Shown: positions 21,890 through 34,765, numbered from the stretch's first letter. The stretch: 64,000 nucleotides of DNA from Siphonodentalium dalli (GCA_032622095.1 CP136063.1:142263450-142327449); one strand, 5' to 3'. The notes: a model not told the origin generated them from the sequence alone. Program-made: numbers and translations.

Positions 21890-23427
21890 TACCTGTGTGC
21901 AGATTCTTGTCATGCTTGGATAATCTTGATCCTACTTGTTCATACATATGTGAAGATTCTTGTCTTGCTTGGATATTCTTGATCCTCTTTCTTGGATAAT
22001 CTTGATTCTACATGTTTAATAATACCTGTGTGCAGATTCTTTTCTTGCTTGGATAATCTTGATTCTATCTGTTCATACCTGTGTGCAGATTCTTTTCTGC
22101 AGAATGTTCTTCTTTCTACTCATCAATACTTAAGATGTATCTTGACAAGACTATGGCTTATGGATTTTCGCGTTCAAACTGAAAATAGCTGATCACTATC
22201 GCCAAGGTAAGGGTTAAACATCTGCCGATCGTGATCGGCCTCTCGTTTTATAATGGCCTAAAAAGGTGCCATCTATATGGCTTATTTCACCCTTGCATTT
22301 TCAAAAACTCAATCTTCTCAAAAGAAATTACATTTTCAAACAAATGGATTCATTGAAAATATAGCTCTTTTCTAGTGCATCCATTTGTTTATTTTTTCGC
22401 GAAATTCTGCACACTTTTTTCTAAATTTCACTTCCTGGTTTTCAGAAGAAATTCTATTTTTCCTACCTAACCAAGAACATTTGGCTATCAATATTTATTA
22501 ATATTATTAGAGGCACATACAGTATGATATCCATGTACTTATGTTACTCCTTACTTGTAGCTGTTCGTATGTAATGCCTTGGTTATTTAACTCAATAACT
22601 TTAACATTGATAAGTTATATAGAGCGTGATGACACTGTTGCGGAAAGGGCAGTGCTCCCTTTGGACTACATATTACAATGCCTGAACATCTTGATAAGAC
22701 AAAGTCTTAATTATGTCTAGAGGTGCCACGATTATTGATTCTGATAATCGATAATCGGTCATCAATAATTGACTATAATCAATTAATTGTACCTAATATT
22801 AATAATATCAGTGGAAATTATTCTGTAATATGGCCTATTGAATTACTGATATACTCCAAATTCATTGTAGCTCTGAGAGAATGTGATCATTTTGTACCAA
22901 AAATGAAATTTCTCTTTAACTTTTTTTGGGAATGTCTTAATATTTAGTCATAAAGTTCACACTGGAGATGATTTTGATGTGCTAATCAGTACGTGCCTGA
23001 ATTTTTTTCTCCGACCCCCCCCCCCCCCCCCCCTGTGCTAATCATCAATATTCCCAAAATGTATGACATGTTTAGGTGGAAAACAAAACTCCCAAACTTT
23101 CAAACCAATTTTTTTCAGAAAATTTTAAATGGTGCTTACGATTATAGCACTCAGGCGAGGAAATGTGAAGGTACCAAGCTTATGCATGATATGGGTTATT
23201 TATATGGGTTCAAAATCTTGATTATGATTTCCATTTTAAGCACTCTGTCTAAACTGATATATTGTATGTTATAAAGTTCAATGTGAATTTCATCCATAAA
23301 TACTCTTATATGGAATGTATTCAGAATTCATTTATTAGCTCAACTTTATGTGCGTCAACAATTTCCATTAGAACGGGTACCTTTGGTCGGTTAATTATGA
23401 AATTTTTCATGGCTGTTGACATTGACA

Positions 23428-23581
23428 TGTTAATACCTGTGTGCAGATTCTTGTCTTGCTTGGATATTCTTGATCCTCTTGCTTGGATATTCTTGATTCT
23501 ACATGTTATTACCTGTGTGCAGATTCTTGTCTTGCTTGGATATTCTTGATCCCCTTGCTTGGATATTCTTGATTCTACATG
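23428..23581. repeat. 76-bp minisatellite remnant at the unit 2/unit 3 junction
   Basis: Same junction text as at 20178, so the two junctions are copies of one original recombination product. Confidence 0.85.
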
Positions 23582-25139
23582 TTAACACGTTGAGAGCCAC
23601 TACTAGTTATCTCGTAGTACGCATCATTCGCAGGTTGCCACATCAAGTTATCTCGTAGTGGTTTCCATGTCGTGTAACTGACAAACTGAAGCAGTAGAAT
23701 AGGTCGATACACCACGAAAACCAGCCTCGGAACATCAGAACAGTGATTTTATCAAATAAATAGTGTGGCTCCCCTTACATCGTTCAACTGAAGTGAGCAC
23801 CATCAGCACATATATTCTACCCAAAATGGTCCAGTTGTGAGTGAATACAGCCGACACTGTCTCACTGAGTGACCACCAGAGACAGTCGTGTGTGGGCAAT
23901 TAGACCGGGTTTTTGGTATTCAATAGACTGACAATGTACACGCATGCAAACACAGTCAGGGGGTGGATATTCACAATGTACAAACATGCGAAGGCAGGTT
24001 TCGAGGAATGGTTGCATCATTGTGTTTCAACACATTTAAATTTCGCACAACCACCCACACACGTCACACGGGTCTGCCAAATATGTTCCCTCTCACTCGT
24101 GTGCGTAATGGACGCATCCAGCACAAGATAAGCGGATAATCCATGACGTTATGCGCGTTGATGCTACCATTTTCTCATTATTAGGGAACATAGCAGTTGT
24201 TTTGGAATACACTGTGGCTCCATTTGGGAGCTAGGTATTCTATTATTTATCATTCAAGTAAAGCGGAACAAATATTCCCCAAAGCTACATTGTACCATCT
24301 TCCGAATGTGTTGGACAATGGAAAGCGTAACAATTACCGTACGTTAGACGTCATGCAGCTCATCGAACTGTTCTACATGTATGTACGGATGAATGGTTTT
24401 GTGTAGCATAGAGGTTTACAGTAAAGGGTGACTTATTTCCAGACGGATGGATTATATGGAATTGTTACATGTAGCACACTCCTGAATATACAGGGATCTA
24501 TTTGGCTACTGCTGCACGGTTATTTTAATTTTGTGCTGACAATTCTTCCTACACTATTATTTGGGCTGTATTTTGGAACTCTAGCATATGCCTAAATCAG
24601 GCTAAATGGGAGATAACTTACAATGCCCGAAACAAAAGAAGATGCACGCTCGTAGTCATTACTGGACGAAATAAACTCATCCTCACAGGAATCAAGTTCA
24701 CCCGATTCCACGTCGGATTCACTGTCTGTAGCCATGCTCATATAAGTAATTTGCTCTACCATGTATCAGCCATAATATAACTATATAATGAGCTATATAA
24801 CCACCACAAGGATACCCACACCTCCATAAATATGCTTACCACCAAATAGCTTGTTTGGGTTACATTCTACTTCATCTTTGCTGCTCAAACGTGTCCAATT
24901 GTGTCTACGAGATAACTTGTAGTTGGCACTGGTGGTGGGAATACCCAAATTCCTTCCGCCAGTGCCGGCTACGAGTTTCTCGTAGTACTATCAGTCGTTG
25001 TTTCTGTCATCTAAAGTCGCGACGTCATCTAATTCTTGCTTTATTGAGGCCAAATTATGGTCTACTAAGGGTATCCATCTTGCCACGATTTGGCAAACTG
25101 GCGATATTACTAAATGATTTCCGGCACTCAACGTGTTAA
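23582..25139. mobile_element. piggyBac-like element, copy in unit 3
   Basis: TTAA at 23582-23585 and 25136-25139; 1550 bp between. Frameshifts relative to units 1 and 2 near 23998, 24105 and 24213 split the long plus-strand frame. Confidence 0.88.
24622..24735 (-). pseudogene. Remnant N-terminal exon of piggyBac-like transposase (unit 3)
   Basis: 38 codons with intact donor, same position as in the other units. Confidence 0.58.
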
Positions 25140-26680
25140 TACCTGTGTGCAGATTCTTGCCATGCTTGGATAATCTTGATCCTACTTGTTCATACATATG
25201 TGAAGATTCTTGTCTTGCTTGGATATTATTGATCCTCTTTCTTGGATAATCTTGATTCTACATGTTTAATAATACCTGTGTGCAGATTCTTTTCTTGCTT
25301 GGATAATCTTGATTCTATCTGTTCATACCTGTGTGCAGATTCTTTTCTGCAGAATGTTCTTCTTTCTACTCATCAATACTTAGGATGTATCTTGACAAGA
25401 CTATGGCTTATGGATTTTCGCGTTCAAACTGAAAATAGCTGATCACTATCGCCAAGGTAAGGGTTAAACATCTGCCGATCGTGATCGGCCTCTCGTTTTA
25501 TAATGGCCTAAAAAGGTGCCATCTATATGGCTTATTTCACCCTTGCATTTTCAAAAACTCAATCTTCTCAAAAGAAATTACATTTTCAAACAAATGGATT
25601 CATTGAAAATATAGCGCTTTTCTAGTGCATCCATTTGTTTATTTTTTCGCGAAATTCTGCACACTTTTTTCTAAATTTCACTTCCTGGTTTTCAGAAGAA
25701 ATTCTATTTTTCCTACCTAACCAAGAACATTTGGCTATCAATATTTATTAATATTATTAGAGGCACATACAGTATGATATCCATGTACTTATGTTACTCC
25801 TTACTTGTAGCTGTTCGTATGTAATGCCTTGGTTATTTAACTCAATAACTTTAACATTGATAAGTTATATAGAGCGTGATGACACTGTTGCGGAAAGGGC
25901 AGTGCTCCCTTTGGACTACATATTACAATGCCTGAACATCTTGATAAGACAAAGTCTTAATTATGTCTAGAGGTGCCACGATTATTGATTCTGATAATCG
26001 ATAATCGGTCATCAATAATTGACTATAATCAATTAATTGTACCTAATATTAATAATATCATTGGAAATTATTCCGTAATATGGCCTATTGAATTACTGAT
26101 ATACTCAAAATTCATTGTAGCTCTGAGAGAATGTGATCATTTTGTACCAAAAATGAAATTTCTCTTTAACTTTTTTTGGGAATGTCTTAATATTTAGTCA
26201 TAAAGTTCACACTGGAGATGATTTTGATGTGCTAATCAGTACGTGCCTGAATTTTTTTTCCGACCCCCCCCCCCCCCCCCCCTGTGCTAATCATCAATAT
26301 TCCCAAAATGTATGACATGTTTAGGTGGAAAACAAAACTCCCAAACTTTCAAACCAATTTTTTTCAGAAAATTTTAAATGGTGCTTACTACATATAGCAC
26401 TCAGGCGAGGAAATGTGAAGGTACCAAGCTTATGCATGATATGGGTTATTTATATGGGTTCAAAATCTTGATTATGATTTCCATTTTAAGCACTCTGTCT
26501 AAACTGATATATTGTATGTTATAAAGTTCAATGTGAATTTCATCCATAAATACTCTTATATGGAATGTATTCAGAATTCATTTATTAGCTCAACTTTATG
26601 TGCGTCAACAATTTCCATTAGAACGGGTAACTTTGGTCGGTTAATTATGAAATTTTTCATGGCTGTTGACATTGACATGT

Positions 26681-27545
26681 AGATGGGAACGAGTGATTTT
26701 GGGGTCATTCATCAAAAAGACATGGCCGCCAGTGGCCATCATCGATTTCAAAATTCAATCCATTAGCATGGGCTACATACAGGCCATACTGTTTGTCTGA
26801 TCATCATGAAATTTGTCATGGATGTTAATATTGACATGTAGATGGGAACGAGTCATCTTGGGGTCATTTGGCCAAAAAACATGGCTGCTGACAGCATTTT
26901 TGGATTTTACTCTTTGCGTGACTAAATAAATCATTTGGCGTGGGCTACAGGTCGTAACTTTGGTCGGATCATCATGAAATTGGTCATAGATGTTAACATT
27001 GAAATGTAGATGGGAACGAGTCATTTTGAGCTCATTTGGCCATAAAACACGGCTACCGGCAGCCATCTTGGATTTTACTCTTTGCATGACTAAATCCTTT
27101 AGCACAGGCTACAAGTCGTACCTTTTGTCTGATCATTATGAAATTTGTCCTGGCTGTTGACATTAATATATAGATGGGAACGAGTCATTTAGGGATCATT
27201 CTTGTGCACAACCTAAGACCACATCCCTCATATGATCATCATCAAACTCCATAATGATCCTCGGGGTGCCATCAAAGTTTTCCATATTTTGTTGAAGCAT
27301 GGCTGCCAGTGGCCATCTTGTTTTTGACTCTTTGTATGACTAAATTCTTTGGCACACCCTACAGGCCACCTCCCTCATACAATCATCATCAAACTGCATG
27401 TGGAACTTCAGGGTGACCTCTAGATGGGAGCCGTGACTTTTTTCTGAAATTAAAAAAAAAAATCTATCTGCACACCCTGCAGCCCACATTTATTGGAGAA
27501 TTGTTTTTAAAATTTACAGGCATGTTTAGGATCACCTCCAGGTGG
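26681..27545 (+). repeat. ~168-bp degenerate tandem repeat family, block 1
   Basis: Units carry CAGCCATCTTGGATTTTACT, CTTTGCATGACTAAATCC, CACACCCTACAGGCC, ATCATCACCAAACTTCATA and TAGATGGGAGC in that order. GGATTTTACTCTTTG recurs at 26902 and 27070 (168 bp). The same family fills 36180-38000 and 46430-48850. Confidence 0.85.
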
Positions 27546-27570
27546 GAGCAATCAAAATGGAACAATTTTT

Positions 27571-28160
27571 AGCTCACCTGAGACGAAGTCTCCGGTGGAG
27601 CTATAGTCATCACTCCTCGTCCGTCGTCCGTCCGTGCGTCCGTCTGTCTGTCGAGCCGTCCGTCCGTCCGTCAACTTTTTTTTAAACATCTTCTCCTCTG
27701 AAACCATCATACCGAATTGGTTCATATTTGGTGTGGATGTTCCCTATGTGACTCTCATTCAGATTTGTTCAAATGAGGTCACCAAGTCAAATAGTTTTGA
27801 TGTCAGGACCATAACTATTTTTCCACATAGTAATTCTTAAAACGACTTCTTTTCTGAAGTTGTCGGGCCTAATGGGTTCATATTTGGTATGAGGGTACCT
27901 TAATTGGGTGACTGTGGTTCAGATTTGTTCAAATGAGGTCACTGGGTCAAATGTGGGTGGGGCTATGGACATAAATCTGAATTTTTTATTTTTTTTTTTC
28001 AATTTAACTTATTGCTCAATTTAACCAAAAAAATATATATATATATATATATTTTATTTTTAATAAATAATCTTTTTTTATTAAATAAAATATTTTATTT
28101 TTAAATAAAATAAAAAAAAACTCATTAAAATTTTGAAGAACCTATGACATTACATCTTTG
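27571..28160 (+). repeat. AGCTCACCTGAG hairpin/TCCG dispersed repeat, copy 1
   Basis: A 32-nt hairpin at 27571-27602 (AGCTCACC ... GGTGGAGCT around GAGACGAAGTCTC) is followed by TCCG/TCTG microsatellite, then a body with GGTTCATATTTGGT and CAAATGAGGTCAC words, ending in AT-rich runs. Copies start at 40229, 55801 and 58001. From general knowledge such repeats are very common in molluscan genomes. Confidence 0.85.
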
Positions 28161-29326
28161 GGAGGGGAGGGGAGGTACCTCTAGTCACTCCACTATATTT
28201 GGTTGAAATCAGGGGTTTGGGAGAAATCAGGAACAGACAGATGTACAGAAATGTTCAGTAAATGACTTTAATCCTTGTATTCTCTACTACAGCAAGCCAC
28301 CCCATGTGCTCTGATGGACACATGTTTATACAACTGGCAGATGGGTAGATAACATCTGCTGTGCCATAGTGCTTTCCATCCCCAGAGAGTGTAATTCATG
28401 TCATTTGTAATTTAAATGAGATTAATGGTGTTATCAATGAAGCACCCTTGTTTTTTACATTATCACTCAGTGGTCATTAAAATCAGATTTATTTCATTTT
28501 CTCCAAGTTTGAATTAAGAGTGTCTGGCATTTGTAGAATGAGGTTCCCAGAGGGTGAATTTAGGGGGTTGCTCAACACAGCAGGCTAGCATAACCAAATA
28601 CACCCTCTGAGAACCTTATTCTGCTTAGGCCTCATCTTCTGGGAAGTATCTAGAGTCTCAAGATCTCATTCTGCTTAGGCCTCATATTCTGTGAAGTATC
28701 TATAGTATCAAATTTACATTGTTGTTAGTTAAATTTCCCTTCTAGGAAGTTTATATATCCCCTAATTTGCAGAAGATAAAATTCATGATTGAGGTGCCCA
28801 ATGGGTGAACATCACCAACTTCAACTGGGGAACTTCAATTTTATTCTAGGTCTTCCATAGCAGTTGAGGGCCTTATCAGAATGAGGTCCCCTGAGGGTGA
28901 ATTTAGTGATACTAGCCCGCTGTGCAGGATAGTGTCACTAAATTCACCCTCTGGGGACCTCATTCTGCAAATAACAGACAGACTATTTCAAGGCTTGATT
29001 GTATAATACATTGTGTTGCTTGAGGCCAGACATGCACAATGTAGGAACAGACATGCTTTTAGTGATGCTATCCCACACAGCGAGCTAGCATCACCAAATT
29101 CACCATCTGGAGACCTCATTCTGCTTAGGCCTCATCTTCTGGGAAGTATCTATAGTATCAAATTTACATTGTTGTTAGTTAAATTTCCCTTCTAGGAAGT
29201 TTCTATATCCCCTAATTTGCAGAAGATAAAATTCATAATTGAGGGGCCCAATGGGTGAACATCACCAACTTCAACTGGGGAAATTCAATTTTATTCTAGA
29301 TCTTCCATAGCAGTTGAGGGCCTTAT

Positions 29327-29391
29327 CAGAATGAGGTCCCCAGAGGGTGAATTTAGTGTCACTAAATTCACCCTCTGGCGACCTCATTCTG
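29327..29391. repeat. 65-bp near-perfect palindrome
   Basis: Arms of 32 bp around a single T at 29359; one mismatch (GGTCCCC against GGCGACC). Related palindromes, some with a 20-30 nt loop, lie at ~28880-28970 and 41880-41945. Confidence 0.85.
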
Positions 29392-30061
29392 CAAATGACA
29401 GACACACTATCACACTATTTCAAGGCTTGATTGTATAATACATTGTGTCGCTTGAGGCCAGGCATGCACAATGTAGAAACAGACACGCTTTTTGTGATGC
29501 TATCCCGCACAGCAGGCTAGCATCACCAAATTCAACCTCTGGAGACCTCATTCTGCTTAGGCCTCATCTTCTGGGAAGTATCTATAGTATCAAATTTACA
29601 TTGTTGTTAGTTAAATTTCCCTTCTAGGAAGTTTCTATATCCCCTAATTTGCAGAAGATAAAATTCATAAATGAGGTGCCCAATGGGTGAATATCACCAA
29701 CTTCAACTGGGGAAGTTAATTCTTATCCTTATCAGATTTGTGAAAATGGGATCACAAAGTCAAATAAGGGCAGAGCAAGAGACTTAACTATTTCACTACA
29801 TAGTAATTCTTAAAATATGTTTGCAAGAACTAGTTGGCTTATATAGAATGGAATGTTCTTCCTTGACTGCAATTCAGATTTTTTTTAATGGGGTCACCTG
29901 GTCAAATAGGGGCCAAGCGAAGGACAGTTTCCCTCTTAATATGCTTCCTTCACAAGGACCATCAGGTCTATTTTACTGATATTTATGATATGTATGAAGG
30001 GTTCTTTGGTGTCTGGGATTCAAATTTATTCAGATAGGGTCACCAGGTTAAATAGGGTGGG

Positions 30062-30148
30062 AGAATTACTATAGAGACATATAGTTATGTCCCTGCATGG
30101 TCCCACCGTGGGACCAGGGACATAACTATATGTCTCTATAGTAATTCT
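30062..30148. repeat. 87-bp palindrome unique to block D copy 1
   Basis: AGAATTACTATAGAGACATA ... TATGTCTCTATAGTAATTCT, with an unpaired CATG on one side and GGTCCCACCGTGGGACC at the centre. The paralog near 42610-42650 has only the right half. Confidence 0.9.
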
Positions 30149-31544
30149 TAAAATGTCTTCTCAAGAGAGTTTGGACTATTTAGCTTTAATACATATAGTA
30201 TGGAGGAATCAGGAGGATCCTTTAGTGACTGAGATTCAGATTTGTTAAAATGAGGTCAACCTGTCAAGAAATGGCAGGCTATGGGGAGTTAACACTTTTG
30301 TGTCCAATAAAATCATCGAAATACCAAATTCATTAAAACATCTACCTTGGAACCACCTGACTGTTTGGTCTGACATACATGTATTGTGTTTTGGGTCCAT
30401 GGATAATTGGGCTTCAAACATGTTTAAATGGTTTTAGAAAAAGGCGCTTGTGAGATTGGAAATTTCCAACAATTGAGAAAGTTTGAGGTGTCGGTTGTGA
30501 AATTCAAAATGGCCGCCGAAAAATGACGTCATATGCACGAAAATAGGAACTTTAATTAATATTTCACCATATCTTCCATTTTTCTTCACATTCATCAAGC
30601 GTGATATTATAGCGTCATTTTAAGACATTTTCCATTGACGAGGGTTCCGTAATAGATACAGAAAGAGGATTTGAAAAAGAGGGGTGAAATTTTCGATTTT
30701 TTTTGCAAGACGATTTTGATGGTCATTTTATCGACAAACCACACAGGCTGTTAATAGAATGTCAACAATTATGTGCTTTATTTTATTGGACGGATGTTTT
30801 ACTTCAATTGGAATGAAATTGGTGTAAAAAAATTCCAAAATGACCACTAAAAATATGAAAAAATGGTAAATATTGCCCCAGGGTGTCCTGCAATGGCTTA
30901 CAAGTTGTGGTTGATATATAAAAATGGCTAATCTGTATTATATACATTGAATACTAACATGTCTGATGCACCATGGATCATTGTTTCTATTGTCACCACT
31001 GACATCACCAGAAATATTGGATTTTTCTCTCACAAACTTGACATAAATATCGGCAAAAATTCACTTTTCAGGGTTGGACAATTTTTTTAAGTAAAATGCA
31101 ACTATCATTGGTATCAAAGGTATTTATTGTTTTGGTCTATCTTAAATGTGTCACACTACGGTGTTTATAGACCAAATTGCTCAAGATGGCTTCCAAAATG
31201 GCAACCAAATTTGTAAAAAGTTAACTTTTTACATATATCCCGAACATTATTATCTGCGTTATCCGACAAGGTAGCAAACTGTGACTCACTTGGTTAGTAT
31301 ATGTGTTAGTTAATTAACTGACAACTACGTTCTATTCTGTTTGTCCCAGTTCCGTATGGGGCATGACAAATTCATTTTAAAGTTGCAGTATGGAATTTTG
31401 CGGAGAACCTCTTTTGTGATTCTGGCCATATTATTGAAAGGAAATTGGCAGAACTTTGAGACGGAACTGAGATGAACCATAATATGTGACTATTCTGGCC
31501 CATTATGATAAAAAGTGATCAACTGGATAAAAGATGGATGCCAA

Positions 31545-32705
31545 GATGGCAGCCAGGGAGTTACTATATGATCATAGGTGATGTGAATATGTATACAGGG
31601 AGTTACTGTATGGTCATGAATGATGTGAATAGGTATACAAGGAGTGACTATATGGTTATGAGTGGGGTGTCCATGGTGAGATGCATAGGAATATAAGGAG
31701 TGGCTGTATGGGCATGTGTGAGGTGAATCGGTATACATGTAGTGACTGTACGGTGTATTGTTGTGTTTGGCCGATGGGACCGTATGGGCATTGCTGTGGT
31801 GTATATATATAACGAGAGTAGCTACATGGTCATCCGTGTGTTGTTTATGTATATATGGAGTGACTGTAACTTCTGTAAGGTCGTGGTGGGATGTATATGT
31901 GTACCGTGTGTGGCTGTATTGTGACATGTGGGTGTATATGTATATTTGTGCTGTCTGTATGATCATGGATGGAGTGCGTAGATAAATAGGGAGTGATTTT
32001 ATGGTTATGGGTAATGTGTATAGGTGCACATAGTATGCCTGTACGGTCAAGATTGAAGTTATATGCATACCTGGAATAAGATGGATGTTCATTGACGAGC
32101 TTGTGGCTATATAGGGAGTGCCCTTTTGGTAACGGGTTGGTCGTATATTTATATATGTTGTGGATGTATTATCATCGGTGGTGTATAAGGTGTAGATGAA
32201 TGATCATGGATGGCGTGTATGAGTATACAGTGAGTTGTTAAATTGTCATGTGTGATGTGTATATGCAAGTATGAAACTTATGAGTGGTCGTGTGTGCGGG
32301 TATTGGTATATTTGGAAGGGCTCACCATTGGTGAGGTGCATATGTATATCTGGATTCACTCTATGGTCATGGGTATGGCGAATAGATATTCATGTAGTGG
32401 CTGTATGGTCCACGGTGAGGTGAATAGGTATACAATGAGTGACTGTATGATCGCGAATGTGGTGAATATGTATACATATAGTGACTATATGGTCAGGTGT
32501 AGGAGTATACCTGGTGTTCATGCATGGTGACTCATGGCTGTATCGTCATTTGTGGCATGTACTATTGTACCGGTATAACCAAATATGGCTGTATGGTCAG
32601 GTGTGCGTGTATAGAGTGGGTGACTATATTGTCATTTGTGTGGTGTTTATGTACATATGAGGTCATGGGTGGGTTGTACATGTGTAATTTGGGTGGCTAT
32701 CGCTT
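31545..32705 (+). repeat. 42-bp degenerate tandem array, left arm
   Basis: Same unit as 2190-4490 (GGTATACA, TATGGTCATGG, GAGGTG words at ~42-bp spacing). Confidence 0.85.
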
Positions 32706-32901
32706 TCAACAATAACTCAAGGATGTGTTAATCAATAGAGAGGTCATGTCAAAGAGTTATCCACCTTGATAGTGTTTGTGTACATGGGGGAACTTTAAAC
32801 GTGAAAAGCGATAGCCACCCATTACCACACAGTCATTCCTTATATACATAAACACCACAGACATAACAATATAGTGACTAACTGTATAAACGTACACCTG
32901 A
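32706..32901. repeat. Centre of the long inverted repeat
   Basis: GTGGCTATCGCTTTC at ~32692 and its inverted partner GCGATAGCCACCC at ~32809 mark the turn from the plus-oriented to the minus-oriented array. Confidence 0.65.
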
Positions 32902-33947
32902 GGCCTAAAAAAAAACTTATTTGTTTCCTATTACGGTGCCAAAAAATTCCAGGTAGGTAGGTAGGGAATTTTTTTTTTTTGGTTTTATTTTTTTATTTTT
33001 CCCCCGAACAGTTAAGAAGTACATTAATGCTTACTCTTTATACTTGTGTTAAGGCTGTCAATGTATATTGCAAGTAGCACAATAATATGATAAGTATTGT
33101 CAATGTGAACAAACAAATGCCTCCCAGGCACTCAATTATGCAGCTCTCTTGTAATAATTCTCTCAGTTTAGATTGTGGTGGCACATCTTCCTCAGAGTAC
33201 AATATTGACGTATCAACAGGCCCAAGACATACACCATAATAGGGCTTTTATATTACTTTATAATAACATAACTTGTATGATATTAATTCAAACCTCACTT
33301 AAATATTTGGTCATACACCTCAGGACCTAAGACACATATCTCACATGCGCCTCAGACACATTGCACAGGGTGTAAATGTTCCTCAGACACCCCTCAACTA
33401 CACCCAAACAAATCAGTAGATAATTTCATGTGCTTTTTTAGTGCCCATCACAGAAGGGTGTTTGATATGGTAGACATGCAGTCATCTTTATACTGTCTGT
33501 ATACATACTAGTAACTATGCATGAACACTATGAATCCTTGATTGACTGGGGAGAGGAACTTTAAATTCTGATATAGAATGTCTTCTATATGTATATTACT
33601 CTCTAACAGATAAGACTTCTTCCCACAAGACATGGGAGTTGAACAAACAAGATTACCACATGCAGGTTTTAAAGACTGCAGATTTATTGGTGAGATTGGG
33701 ATTCATCTGCAACCACAAATGGACATGTATTTTAATAGAAGTAAATTGTTTTTGAAAATTCCATCTAAAATTATTGCTGCTTAATGTAAACATAGTATAT
33801 AGTATATATTTAACGATATATATGTGTTTACATGCCAATTACATGCATTAAAAAATTGGTTGAAATTTGAAGAAAAAACAGTTCAGGTCGGCCCAATTTC
33901 GGCAGGTCGGTCGGGTAACCGGAAACACAGATGTTTTTTTTTTGGCC
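32902..33947. mobile_element. Harbinger-like non-autonomous element, 1046 bp
   Basis: TGA at 32899-32901 and 33948-33950 flanks ends GGCCTAAAAAAAAAC and (reverse complement) GGCCAAAAAAAAAAC. The inverted similarity continues to GTTTCC on both sides. Removing it restores CACCTGACCCATGACC, an ordinary array unit. Three-base duplications and GG-starting ends suit PIF/Harbinger. No transposase is visible, and the superfamily call is tentative. Confidence 0.7.
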
Positions 33948-34765
33948 TGACCCATGACCACAGATGGCCATACAGCCATGAGTCACAATGCAGGCACATC
34001 GGGTATAATCCTAAACATGACCCATAACCATAGAGTCACTCCTTGTATACCCATTCACCTCACCATTGGCCATTCGGTCATCCCATGTATACCTATTCTC
34101 CACACGCACGGTCAAATAGACATTCAATATATACATCAACACCACAACAATGACCATAGAGTCACCCCGGGTATACATATCCACCTCACCAATGGTCATA
34201 TAGCCACTCGCTTCATACACATACCCTCACACATGACACCTGGTATACTCCTTCATCTGACCTATGGCCATATAGTCACCCCGTGTGTACCTATTCAAAA
34301 CATTCATACATGATCATGGTCAATCATTGTATATATATTCACCTCAACCTTGGCCATGTCACTCCCTGTATCCCTATTTGTCACACCATAGCAGAATAGC
34401 CACTCAATATATACTAATACTCCCCAGCCATGTCAGTATATTCACTCCATGTATGCATATGCACATCATCCATGGCCATATAGCCGCTCGCTATATACAC
34501 ATACTCCTCGCCCATGACCATATAGCAACACATGTGTATACCCGTATAACCTACGCATGACCATACCGCCACGAGTCACCAAGCAGGAACACCGGGTATA
34601 CTCATACACCTGACCATTTAGTCACTCCCTGTATAGCTATTCATTACATTTATGATCATACAGTCACTCATTGTATACATACATGTACTCATCTCACCAT
34701 TGACCATACAATAACTCCCTGCATACCTATTCACCTCACCTATGATCATATAGTAACTCCCTGGC
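33948..34765 (-). repeat. 42-bp degenerate tandem array, right arm (inverted)
   Basis: Reverse complement of the left-arm array (CATGACCATA, TGTATACCTATTCACCTC words). Its open frames are again a consequence of the 14-codon period. Confidence 0.85.

Larger units (their letters stand above)
20331..23427 (+). repeat. Tandem triplication, unit 2
   Basis: Same layout as unit 1 without the hAT-like insertion. Single-base differences and a different poly(C) length (~23017-23033) separate it from the others, so it is not an exact assembly copy. Confidence 0.9.
23582..26680 (+). repeat. Tandem triplication, unit 3
   Basis: Same layout. Its right end runs from GTTGACATTGACATG directly into TAGATGGGAACGAG, the unduplicated flank. 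Small indels break the 147-codon frame in this copy. Confidence 0.9.
28380..30505 (+). repeat. Dispersed repeat block D, copy 1, with internal 432-bp tandem repeats
   Basis: Matches 41320-43005 and, for its right part, 62010-62540. Inside, a 432-bp unit is tandemly repeated (TGCTTGAGGCCAG at ~29018 and CGCTTGAGGCCAG at ~29450). Each unit carries inverted GAGGTCCCCAGAGGGTGAAT words. Short ORFs of 60 codons here are repeat shadows. Confidence 0.85.

Noticed and set aside
29013-29627. Two similar 60-codon frames (MLLEARHAQCRN and MSLEARHAQCRN types), also at 41996
   Set aside because: They are copies of one stretch in the 432-bp repeat of block D. Equivalent frames elsewhere are shifted or broken, and no domain is recognisable.
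31490-32092. 200-codon minus-strand open frame, the longest in the window
   Set aside because: It runs through a 42-bp tandem array. A period of 14 codons keeps frames open on both strands; the translation is a degenerate 14-residue repeat rich in His, Ile and Thr with no domain.
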